From CAIQJJ01 sp964606085 (GTDB lineage: Bacteria > Chloroflexota > Anaerolineae > Anaerolineales > UBA4823): 20,298 bases of DNA. Below are positions 10,134-16,731 of this stretch, in pieces. The notes below the pieces were generated by a model. That model did no database searches, had not been told where the DNA came from, and was given only the letters and a program-made list of their open reading frames with translations. The stretch lies in NCBI GenBank assembly GCA_964606085.1, contig CAZSFD010000091.1, forward strand, positions 1-20,298. The letters run 5' to 3'. The position numbers and the translations under genes were made by a program. How positions within the stretch are numbered: the stretch's first letter is position 1; each line of letters starts with the position of its first letter.

Positions 10134-11120
10134 TTACCGTCGCCGGCGTAAGATATCGAGGAACACTGCCAGAATGACAATGCCCCCGGTAATCACCATC
10201 TGCCATTCCTGTGGCACCGAGAGGATGCGCAGGCCATTGGTGAGCGTGCTGATGATGAATGCGCCAATGATCGTGCCGAGGATAGAACCTTCGCCGCCGC
10301 TCAACGATGTGCCGCCAATCACCACCGCCGCGATGGCATCCAACTCGTACCCAGCGCCGAGGGCCGGCTGGGCAGAGTTCAGGCGCGAGGCCATCAACAC
10401 ACCGCCGATGCCGCTAAACAGGCCACACAACGTATAGACAGCCGTTTTCCAGGCCGCCACGTTGACGCCTGAAAGCCGCGTGGCTTCTTCGTTGCTGCCG
10501 AGGGCGAAGGTGTAACGCCCCAAAATTGTTCGGGTGAGGATCAAATTGGCGACGATGGCCGCACCGAACAGAATGAAGACGGCGTTTGGCACATCAAAAC
10601 CTGGGATGATCTGGCCGATGACGGAACCCATCGCCATCTCACGGAAGGCCGGCGTGTCATTGAAGTAAATCGGCTTCAACTCTGAAATCACCAGCGATAA
10701 CCCCTTGGTGGCGTACAACATGCCGAGGGTGGCGATGAAGGGCGGAATTTTCATGCGCGAAATCACAATGCCGTTGACGAACCCGGCCAACCCGCCCGCC
10801 AGGATACCGCCGAGGATGCCCAGCGGGATTGGCAAATGCCAATTGGTGATGAAAACGCCCGTCATCACTGCCGAAAAAGTCAGCACCGTACCCACCGACA
10901 GGTCAATGCCAGCGGTGATGATGACAAAGGTAGCGCCCAACGCCAACACGCCATTCACAGCAGTTGCCAGCAAGATGCCAACAAAGTTATCAAAGGTGCG
11001 GAAATAGGGCGAGGCAATGGAAAAGCCGATGAAAAGCACGATCAACGCGCTAAACGCCATCAGCCGTTGCATCGCATCAGAACGGAACAGTGTTTTGCCG
11101 GTTTTAGATTCGTTTTTCAT
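10134..11120 (-). CDS. Sugar ABC transporter permease (RbsC family)
   Basis: The product is 328 residues, the usual size for RbsC-type permeases of the BPD_transp_2 family, with about ten hydrophobic segments. Family landmarks are GIDLSVGTV (71-79), PPFIATLGMLYATKGLSLVI, the cytoplasmic coupling segment GSNEEATRLSGVNV (208-221), and the C-terminal GAGYELDAIAAVVIGGTSLS and GEGSILGTIIGAF motifs, ending in LRRRR. It forms the membrane channel, as a dimer, for the sugar delivered by the binding protein and is powered by the ATPase encoded just upstream. The start at 11120 has no Shine-Dalgarno: the ATG is directly preceded by gggacccaccc. Translation could depend on the upstream gene, which ends 72 bp before. 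A small REP-like palindrome lies in that gap. Confidence 0.95.
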   Translation of the reverse strand: MKNESKTGKTLFRSDAMQRLMAFSALIVLFIGFSIASPYFRTFDNFVGILLATAVNGVLALGATFVIITAGIDLSVGTVLTFSAVMTGVFITNWHLPIPLGILGGILAGGLAGFVNGIVISRMKIPPFIATLGMLYATKGLSLVISELKPIYFNDTPAFREMAMGSVIGQIIPGFDVPNAVFILFGAAIVANLILTRTILGRYTFALGSNEEATRLSGVNVAAWKTAVYTLCGLFSGIGGVLMASRLNSAQPALGAGYELDAIAAVVIGGTSLSGGEGSILGTIIGAFIISTLTNGLRILSVPQEWQMVITGGIVILAVFLDILRRRR

Positions 11121-11160
11121 GGGTGGGTCCCGTAAGCAAGGGTTGAGGTTTTGACAGACT

Positions 11161-11183
11161 CCGGTTTCGACAAGCTCAACCGG
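11161..11183. repeat. REP-like palindrome with the TTTCGACAAGCTCAACC core
   Basis: ccggtt (11161-11166) and aaccgg (11178-11183) flank a tcgacaagctc core. The core and flanks resemble a short repeat that recurs between genes in many unrelated bacterial genomes, which is recollection and not a search result. Here it lies within the transcript between the ATPase stop codon and the permease start. Confidence 0.5.
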
Positions 11184-11192
11184 CGAGATGAT

Positions 11193-12740
11193 CTAGGCTG
11201 CATGATGGATCAATTCGCCGCGCAAGGTGGCGTATTTCATAATACTTTCCTGGGTGGCATCTTTGGCATCCACGATACCCGTCACGCGGCCTTCGCACAT
11301 CACTACCACGCGGTGGCTCATGCGCAAAATTTCGGGCAGTTCCGAAGAGATCATAATGATGGCTTTGCCCTGGTGAGCCAGATCGTTAAGGAGCTTGTAG
11401 ATCTCGCTTTTCGCGCCCACATCAATGCCCCGCGTGGGTTCATCAAAAATAAGAATTTCGGTATTGGCGGTCAGCCACTTGCCAATCACCACCTTCTGCT
11501 GGTTGCCGCCAGAGAGGAATTTTACCGGTTGTTCCAGGTTGGGGGTTTTGATGTTCAACGCCGATACCATTTCCTTGCCGCGCGCAGTGGTTTTCTTGAA
11601 ATCCATCCAACCCAGCCAGCGCGTGAATTTCTTCATGGCAGCCAGGGCCACATTTTCTTTCACATCCATGCCCAATGCCAGGCCATAGCGCTTGCGGTCT
11701 TCCGAAAGGTATCCCACCCCATGCGCCACTGCATCGCCAGGGCTTTTGATCGTCACCTTTTGCCCATGGATGTAGATTTCGCCAGAGTCAAAGCGATCTG
11801 CGCCGAAGATGGCACGCGCCACCTCCGTGCGCCCCGCCCCAATCAGCCCGGCGAAGCCCAAAATTTCACCTTTTTTCAGGCTAAAGTTGACATCGCGCAA
11901 CACACGCCCACGGTTAAGATGGCGCACTTCCAGCACAATTTCCTGTTCGGGGTCTTCGGGCAATTCGGGGGCGGTTTCGTAAATGGTGCGGCCCACCATC
12001 AGGCTAATGATCTGATCAATGTGAGCGTTTGGGGTTTGCAGGGTCTCAATATACTTGCCATCACGCATCACCGTCACCCGGTCGGAGATCAGCTTGAGTT
12101 CTTCCAGGCGATGCGAGATATGAACGATGCCCACACCCTGGCTGCGCAGCCGCTTGATGATGCGGAACAGTTCATCGATCTCGGTGTCTGTCAAAGCCGC
12201 CGTGGGTTCATCCATGACCAGAATTTTGGCGTTGAACGACAGCGCTTTGGCAATCTCGACCATTTGCTGCTTAGCCACGGTCAGATCGGCTACTTTGGTA
12301 TTCGGGTCGAGTTCAAGATTGAGCATAGCGAAAAGCTGTTCAGCTTTCTGATTGGTCGTTTTATCATCGAGGATAAAAGGCAGCCTGGCCCGCGGTTCGC
12401 GCCCGATAAAGATATTTTGCGCCACGGTCAGATGCGGCATCAGGTTGAGTTCCTGGTGGATGATGCTGATGCCCAGGTTTTGCGCTATATGAGGGTTATT
12501 GATATCCACTTCACGACCCTCGAGCAAGATGCGCCCGGCGTCCTTGTGATAGATGCCGCCCAAAATCTTCATAAGCGTAGATTTTCCGGCCCCATTTTCG
12601 CCAACCAGCGCGTGGACTTCGCCGTGGTGCAGTTCAAACTGGGCATCGCTCAATGCCTGCACGCCCGGAAATGATTTGTGAATACCCTCCATACGGAGGA
12701 GAAGGGGAGATGAGACAGGGGTGAGGGGAAGATCAGCCAT
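11193..12740 (-). CDS. Sugar ABC transporter ATP-binding protein with two ABC domains (RbsA family)
   Basis: The product is 515 residues from ATG at 12740. An upstream in-frame ATG at 12800 would overlap the regulator gene and is less likely. Two tandem ABC modules are seen. The first is complete: Walker A GENGAGKST (47-55), Q-loop IIHQELNLMP, signature region LTVAKQQMVEIAKAL, Walker B ILVMDEPTAAL and H-loop HISH (207-210). The second has the degenerate P-loop GLIGAGRTE (298-306) typical of RbsA/MglA/XylG proteins, together with GYLSEDRK, LSGGNQQK (409-416) and FDEPTRGID. It hydrolyses ATP at the inner face of the membrane to drive import through the permease. It begins 19 bp after the regulator gene, which suggests co-transcription. 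The sugar cannot be named from the ATPase alone. Confidence 0.96.
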   Translation of the reverse strand: MADLPLTPVSSPLLLRMEGIHKSFPGVQALSDAQFELHHGEVHALVGENGAGKSTLMKILGGIYHKDAGRILLEGREVDINNPHIAQNLGISIIHQELNLMPHLTVAQNIFIGREPRARLPFILDDKTTNQKAEQLFAMLNLELDPNTKVADLTVAKQQMVEIAKALSFNAKILVMDEPTAALTDTEIDELFRIIKRLRSQGVGIVHISHRLEELKLISDRVTVMRDGKYIETLQTPNAHIDQIISLMVGRTIYETAPELPEDPEQEIVLEVRHLNRGRVLRDVNFSLKKGEILGFAGLIGAGRTEVARAIFGADRFDSGEIYIHGQKVTIKSPGDAVAHGVGYLSEDRKRYGLALGMDVKENVALAAMKKFTRWLGWMDFKKTTARGKEMVSALNIKTPNLEQPVKFLSGGNQQKVVIGKWLTANTEILIFDEPTRGIDVGAKSEIYKLLNDLAHQGKAIIMISSELPEILRMSHRVVVMCEGRVTGIVDAKDATQESIMKYATLRGELIHHAA

Positions 12741-12759
12741 GGATTTCTTGAGTAGTGAA

Positions 12760-13539
12760 TTAATCTGCCGGGCAGATGGTGTAGCGAATGCCTGCCGCAT
12801 TAAGTTGCTCGGCCCAGGCTGTGGTCAAACCATCATCGGTGAAAATCTGTGAAATTTGCTCCACGCTTGCGAAGGCCGTCAGGTCTTCTTTGCCCATTTT
12901 TGATGAGTCGATCAAGGCAATGAGCTCGCTGGCGGTCATAACTGCTTTCGCTTTCAACTCTGCCTCGGCCAGCAATACATCAGTCAGGCCGCGTTGCAGA
13001 CTGAACCCACTACACGAGACGAAGGCCTTCTGTACGCGTAAATCGCGGATGATCTGTTCGCTCAACGAACCTGTAACCGATGACCCATCAGGGGTAACCA
13101 CCCCACCGATCAAGACCACCGTGTTGGAAGGGTCTTTGGCAAGCAGCCGAGCCACATCCATACCATTGGTGATCACACGTAGATGATGACAGTGTGCCAG
13201 ATGGCGCGCCAGGTAATTGATCGTGGTGCTGGCATCGAGCAAGATTGAATCACCATCTTTGACCAGTCCTGCTGCGGTGCGGGCAATAGACAGCTTCGCA
13301 GCAACATTTTCTTGATAGCGGCTATTGAAAGATGAACCCAGTTCCGAATAGAGTGCATTAAGAAGGACTGCCCCACCATGCACACGCCTCAACAAGCCTT
13401 CATCTTCCAGGGCGCTCAAATCGTTGCGGATGGTGCCAATGGATACCTGTAATGCCTCAGCCAATTCTGGCACACGTATTCCCACCTGTTTTTGTAACAA
13501 CAACAAAAGAGATTGCCGACGTTCGTACGTGGTCATCAT
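12760..13539 (-). CDS. DeoR/GlpR-family transcriptional regulator
   Basis: The product is 259 residues, typical of the family. The N-terminal winged helix-turn-helix is visible (ERRQSLLLLLQKQVGIRVPE, then EALQVSIGTIRNDLSALEDE and LRRVHGGAV). It is followed by the DeoRC sugar-phosphate sensor domain with DSILLDASTTINYLARHL, VITNGMDVARLL, VVLIGGVVTPDG, SVTGSL and ALIDSSKMGK. The start may be either of two adjacent ATGs (13539 or 13536), and no clear Shine-Dalgarno is seen. It heads the sugar ABC operon and probably represses it, with release by a sugar phosphate, as is common for the family. A strong promoter lies upstream with an inverted repeat near the transcription start that could be its own operator. 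Confidence 0.95.
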   Translation of the reverse strand: MMTTYERRQSLLLLLQKQVGIRVPELAEALQVSIGTIRNDLSALEDEGLLRRVHGGAVLLNALYSELGSSFNSRYQENVAAKLSIARTAAGLVKDGDSILLDASTTINYLARHLAHCHHLRVITNGMDVARLLAKDPSNTVVLIGGVVTPDGSSVTGSLSEQIIRDLRVQKAFVSCSGFSLQRGLTDVLLAEAELKAKAVMTASELIALIDSSKMGKEDLTAFASVEQISQIFTDDGLTTAWAEQLNAAGIRYTICPAD

Positions 13540-13559
13540 AATTTGTGCTTTTTTACGAT

Positions 13560-13591
13560 TTATTGTCTTATCCTGACGATATGCACAATAA
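13560..13591. promoter_or_regulatory. Candidate operator at the regulator promoter
   Basis: ttattgt (13560-13566) and acaataa (13585-13591) form a 7-bp inverted repeat with centres 25 bp apart. It sits immediately downstream of the -10 of the regulator promoter, covering the expected transcription start. DeoR-family autoregulation makes this plausible. The repeat is short and the AT-rich context raises the chance of coincidence. Confidence 0.3.
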
Positions 13592-13592
13592 T

Positions 13593-13620
13593 ATCATACG
13601 CCGTTTGTGAAATTTGTCAA
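13593..13620 (-). promoter_or_regulatory. Sigma70-type promoter for the regulator/ABC operon
   Basis: On the minus strand a perfect TTGACA (13615-13620) and TATGAT (13593-13598) are separated by 16 bp. The leader would be about 47 nt. This is the best match to the sigma70 consensus on this strand between the two divergent operons. Confidence 0.65.
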
Positions 13621-13770
13621 TTATCATCAGCAACAACCTGGCACGAGCCAAAGCAAAACATCGCCAGCACGGATGCCCATACGCCAATCCAGCCTCCAGT
13701 CACACCTAATCAATCCAAAAGCAATGTTTACAAAAATCAATATAGAAATTAATTTTCTTTATAAAATATA
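13621..13770. other. Divergent intergenic region without genes
   Basis: This lies between the two oppositely directed promoters. No reading frame has coding character or a ribosome site. The right part (about 13720-13800) is strongly AT-rich and rich in A/T tracts, which may help DNA bending or opening. Confidence 0.5.
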
Positions 13771-13798
13771 TTGACTTAATTAAAATTTATGATAAAAT
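13771..13798 (+). promoter_or_regulatory. Sigma70-type promoter for the five-gene SHOCT-module operon
   Basis: TTGACT (13771-13776) and TAAAAT (13793-13798) are 16 bp apart in an AT-rich tract. Transcription would start near 13805 and leave a leader of about 145 nt before the DUF2089 gene, in which no known riboswitch was recognised. Confidence 0.6.
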
Positions 13799-13950
13799 TT
13801 TGAATATAAGAGCAGCGAAATCACGCTCAGCCACAAGGAAGTGACACCAGAGACACGCAACCCTGCTGCGCACCGACTTGCAGACACATCACAATCCCGC
13901 GACATTCAGCCTGGCAAGCCGTAACTGCTACTCAACCACCAGGAGACTCG

Positions 13951-14337
13951 ATGAACACAATCCCTAACCAATGCCCATTCTGTGGCGGCGAGATGGTCGT
14001 TAGCCGTCTGCACTGCCGCCAATGCGACACCGTTATCGAAGGCCGTTTTGCCGGCCACCCATTTGCTCAACTGACGGCTGAGCAGCTCAACTTCGTCGAA
14101 ACCTTCGTGCGCTGCGAAGGACGCATCAAGCGCATGGAAGAAGAACTCAAACTCTCTTACCCCACCATCCGCAAACAATTGCAAGATGTGGTGCGCGCCC
14201 TCGGTTACGAACCGGCTGCCGTCGAAGGAGCGGCCGTCGTGGCCGAAGAACGCCGCCAACAAATTTTGGCCGATTTAGAAGAAGGCAAGATCGGCTACGA
14301 GGAGGCCATGCGCCTCCTGCAAGAAAGCGAGGCATAA
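13951..14337 (+). CDS. DUF2089 zinc-ribbon/HTH protein with C-terminal SHOCT-like module
   Basis: The product is 128 residues with AGGAG 5 nt before the ATG. The N-terminus is a zinc ribbon with C8-x2-C11 and C22-x2-C25 (CPFC, CRQC). A helix-turn-helix-like segment follows at about 48-85 (FVETFVRCEGRIKRMEEEL, SYPTIRKQLQDVVRALGY), as in DUF2089 family proteins, which are thought to be transcription regulators. Residues 101-126 (RRQQILADLEEGKIGYEEAM and on) form a helical SHOCT-like module shared with the next four proteins. It is the first gene of the operon, 3 bp before the next, so it is a candidate autoregulator that could sense its partners through the shared module. DNA binding is inferred from the fold and has not been shown. 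Confidence 0.9.
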   Translation: MNTIPNQCPFCGGEMVVSRLHCRQCDTVIEGRFAGHPFAQLTAEQLNFVETFVRCEGRIKRMEEELKLSYPTIRKQLQDVVRALGYEPAAVEGAAVVAEERRQQILADLEEGKIGYEEAMRLLQESEA

Positions 14338-14340
14338 CCT

Positions 14341-15627
14341 ATGGAAAAACAATTTGTAACCACGGGCGACACGCCCCAGGTGACCATCGAAGCGCACGGC
14401 GAACTGACCCTCAAAGGTTGGGACGAGGCCCGCGTGTTGGTCAAAAACTCGGCCGCCGAACACATCACCATCGAACAGGAAGGCGATGAAATCACTGTGC
14501 GCTGCCTCTCCAACTGCTCGGTGCGCGTGCCAGAAGCCGCCACCGTCCACCTGGCGCTTGCCCAGGGCCGGGTCACGGTCAAAAACGTGGAGGGCGGCCT
14601 GACGGTGGACGAAACTGGCGGTGATCTGATCTTGAAGTCGGTTGGCCCAACCGAATTAGGCGAGATCAAGGGCAGCCTGGTCGCCAAGAATATCTTTGGC
14701 GACCTGCAAGCCGATGCCGTGCGCGGCAATGCCACCGTGCGCGATGTTCAGGGCGATTGCACGCTCGACATGGTTAACGGCAACCTCAATCTCGACGATG
14801 TGGATGGCGAAATTTCGGCACAGGCCTCTGGCAACGCCATGCTGCGCTTCGACCCCCTGCCCGGCAACGACTACCGCTTGCGCGCCAGGGGCAACCTGCA
14901 ACTCGTCTTGCCCCGCGATGCCAGCGCCCGCATCACCGCTCAGGCGCAGGGACAACTGATCATCAAGCTGGCCGAATTAGACCTGAACGAACACCGTGAC
15001 CAGCCGCAAGAATTTACCCTCGGCGAGGGCGATGCCAACATCGAATTGAGCGCTAACGGCAATGTGCAGCTCTTTTCGCAAACCCCCGATTGGGAAATGG
15101 GCGATTTCGGCGAAGAAATGGGCGAATTTGGCGAGAGCTTCGGGCGCATGGGCGAAGATTTTGGCCGCATGGGCGAAGAACTTGGCAAGCAAATCTCCCA
15201 GCAGGTGGAAGCGCAAATGGAGATGATGGCCGCCCAACTCGAGGCGAAGATGGCCGCGCTGGGCGCCAGCCTGGGTACCATGGGCATGAGCGAAGAGCAG
15301 CGCCAGCGCATCGAGGAACGCGCCCGCCAGGCCAGTGAGCGCGCCGCCGCCCGCGCCGAAGAGAAGATGCGCCAGGCTCAGGAACGCCTGGCCCGCAAAA
15401 TGGAAGCGCAGCAGCGCCGCGCCGAACGCTCTGCCCACCACAGCGGACACCGCCCACACATGCCGCCCGTGCCACCCATCCCGCCCATGCCGCCCTTCCG
15501 CTCGAAGGCCGCCAACGAACCCGTCAGCGAAGATGAACGCATGACCGTGCTGCGCATGTTGGAACAAAATAAGATCACCCTCGAACAGGCCGACCAACTG
15601 CTGGCCGCCCTGGAAGGCAAAGAATAG
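14341..15627 (+). CDS. DUF4097-type beta-helix protein with coiled coil and C-terminal SHOCT-like module
   Basis: The product is 428 residues with no signal peptide, so it is probably cytoplasmic or at the membrane face. Residues 1-245 are repeated short beta strands of the DUF4097 kind (GELTLKGWDEARVLVKN, GDLQADAVRGNATVRDVQGD, GNLNLDDVDGEISAQASGN). Residues 250-285 hold a Phe/Met-Gly-Glu repeat (MGEFGESFGRMGEDFGRMGE). An Ala/Glu/Arg/Gln-rich coiled coil follows at about 285-365. A Pro-rich linker PPVPPIPPMPPF (375-386) leads to the SHOCT-like module (396-426, DERMTVLRMLEQNKITLEQA). The layout recalls LiaX/YvlB envelope-stress proteins of Firmicutes, although in those the small module is N-terminal. 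It starts 3 bp after the regulator gene and ends 2 bp before the next gene, so the genes are probably translationally coupled. The molecular function is unknown. Confidence 0.88.
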   Translation: MEKQFVTTGDTPQVTIEAHGELTLKGWDEARVLVKNSAAEHITIEQEGDEITVRCLSNCSVRVPEAATVHLALAQGRVTVKNVEGGLTVDETGGDLILKSVGPTELGEIKGSLVAKNIFGDLQADAVRGNATVRDVQGDCTLDMVNGNLNLDDVDGEISAQASGNAMLRFDPLPGNDYRLRARGNLQLVLPRDASARITAQAQGQLIIKLAELDLNEHRDQPQEFTLGEGDANIELSANGNVQLFSQTPDWEMGDFGEEMGEFGESFGRMGEDFGRMGEELGKQISQQVEAQMEMMAAQLEAKMAALGASLGTMGMSEEQRQRIEERARQASERAAARAEEKMRQAQERLARKMEAQQRRAERSAHHSGHRPHMPPVPPIPPMPPFRSKAANEPVSEDERMTVLRMLEQNKITLEQADQLLAALEGKE

Positions 15628-15629
15628 AC

Positions 15630-16325
15630 ATGGCAAACAACGAACGCCTGCACATTTTGGAAATGCTCGACCAGGGTCAGATCACCGCCGAACAGGCATT
15701 GACCTTGATCCAGGCATTGGAAGCGGGCGAGATGGAAGCGGCCCTTCTCCCTGACCGCCCTGCCGTCGAGAACGATGCAGAACCCGCCGAACCAGCCGCG
15801 CCAGACGCCGAACCACAAATCTTCGCCCCTGAGCCTGAAGATGCGCCAGCAAGTGTTTCAGCGGCCCACGAAACCTTCAAGCCAGAAACCAGCCGCCGCT
15901 TTCGCAGCTTTTGGCTCATCCCGCTGTGGGTGGGTGCGGCCATCACCGTCATTGGCGGGCTGCTGATGTTCCTGGCCTGGCAGAGCAGCGGGTTTGGCTT
16001 CTGGTTCGCCTGTGCGTGGTTCCCGTTTATGCTGGGTGTGCTGGTGCTGATGTTGGCCTGGCTGGCGCGTGGCACGCCGTGGATGCACCTGCGGGTGCGT
16101 CGGCCCGAAGGCCAGGAAGGGCCGCGCAATATCGTTTTGAGTTTCCCGCTGCCGCTGCGCCTGGCCGGTTGGGGCTTGCGCACCTTTGGGCATCGCATTC
16201 CGGGGCTGGAAAGCACCAATGTGGACGAAATTATCGTGGCGCTGGAGCATATCTCCCCCGAAACGCCCTTCAGTGTCGAAGTGGACGAAGGCAACGGCGA
16301 ACACGTCGAAATTTATATTGGATAG
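15630..16325 (+). CDS. Membrane protein with N-terminal SHOCT-like module and two TM helices
   Basis: The product is 231 residues. The SHOCT-like module is at 3-33 (NNERLHILEMLDQGQITAEQ). A Pro/Glu/Ala-rich acidic linker follows to about 90. Two transmembrane helices are at about 95-117 (WLIPLWVGAAITVIGGLLMF) and 121-146. The C-terminal domain (about 150-231) ends GEHVEIYIG. That domain resembles the whole C-terminal part of the next protein and ends in nearly the same residues. With two helices, both ends probably face the cytoplasm, so the module and the C-terminal domain could both contact the soluble partners. It is the only member of the operon with membrane segments and may anchor the set to the membrane. 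No function is established for it. Confidence 0.87.
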   Translation: MANNERLHILEMLDQGQITAEQALTLIQALEAGEMEAALLPDRPAVENDAEPAEPAAPDAEPQIFAPEPEDAPASVSAAHETFKPETSRRFRSFWLIPLWVGAAITVIGGLLMFLAWQSSGFGFWFACAWFPFMLGVLVLMLAWLARGTPWMHLRVRRPEGQEGPRNIVLSFPLPLRLAGWGLRTFGHRIPGLESTNVDEIIVALEHISPETPFSVEVDEGNGEHVEIYIG

Positions 16326-16334
16326 GAGGCTACT

Positions 16335-16721
16335 ATGGTTACATCTGAAGAACGAATGCGCATCTTGCGCATGATCCAGGAAGGCAAAATCTCTGCTGAC
16401 GAGGGCGCCAAATTGCTGGCAGCCCTGCGAGACAACCGCAAAGAAACTCGCGAAACCGTGATTGTCAACCGGGCGGGCGGCAGCAAAACCTGGCTGCGCA
16501 TCCGCGTGACCGATATGAAGACCAACCGCACCAAGGTCAGCGTCAACCTGCCGATGGGCCTGGTGGAAGCGGGGATGAAGATCGGCGCTCAATACGCCCC
16601 GGAACTGAACGGCATTGACCTGGCGACCATCCTCGAAGAAGTAAAAAACGGCGCCCAGGGCAAGATCATCGAAGTGATGGACGAAGAAGACGGCGAACAC
16701 GTCGAAATTTTCGTCGAGTAG
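16335..16721 (+). CDS. Small soluble SHOCT-like protein, paralogue of the upstream membrane protein's C-terminal domain
   Basis: The product is 128 residues, with taggagg 6-7 nt upstream of ATG as the strongest ribosome site in this operon. The SHOCT-like module is at 4-33 (SEERMRILRMIQEGKISADE). The rest (about 50-128) matches the C-terminal domain of the preceding protein in order and pattern: LRIRV, VSVNLPMGLVEAG, IDLATILEEV and the ending GEHVEIFVE. The paralogy is also visible in DNA, where 21 identical bases occur at 16294-16314 and 16690-16710. It lacks the linker and the membrane helices, so the pair look like soluble and membrane-bound forms of one unit. No catalytic motif is visible. 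Confidence 0.87.
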   Translation: MVTSEERMRILRMIQEGKISADEGAKLLAALRDNRKETRETVIVNRAGGSKTWLRIRVTDMKTNRTKVSVNLPMGLVEAGMKIGAQYAPELNGIDLATILEEVKNGAQGKIIEVMDEEDGEHVEIFVE

Positions 16722-16731
16722 GGATATTACT

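Noticed and set aside
11151..12674. Plus-strand open frame of 507 codons
   Set aside because: It mirrors the RbsA-type ATPase, which has all Walker and signature motifs. The plus-strand protein is His/Gln/Phe-rich antisense noise.
13805..13950. Riboswitch in the leader of the DUF2089 gene
   Set aside because: The 145-nt leader has no recognisable riboswitch core or clear terminator/antiterminator pair.
14977..15636. Minus-strand open frame of 219 codons
   Set aside because: It is antisense to the coiled-coil region of the long DUF4097 gene. Its Phe/Leu/His repeats come from that gene's repeats.
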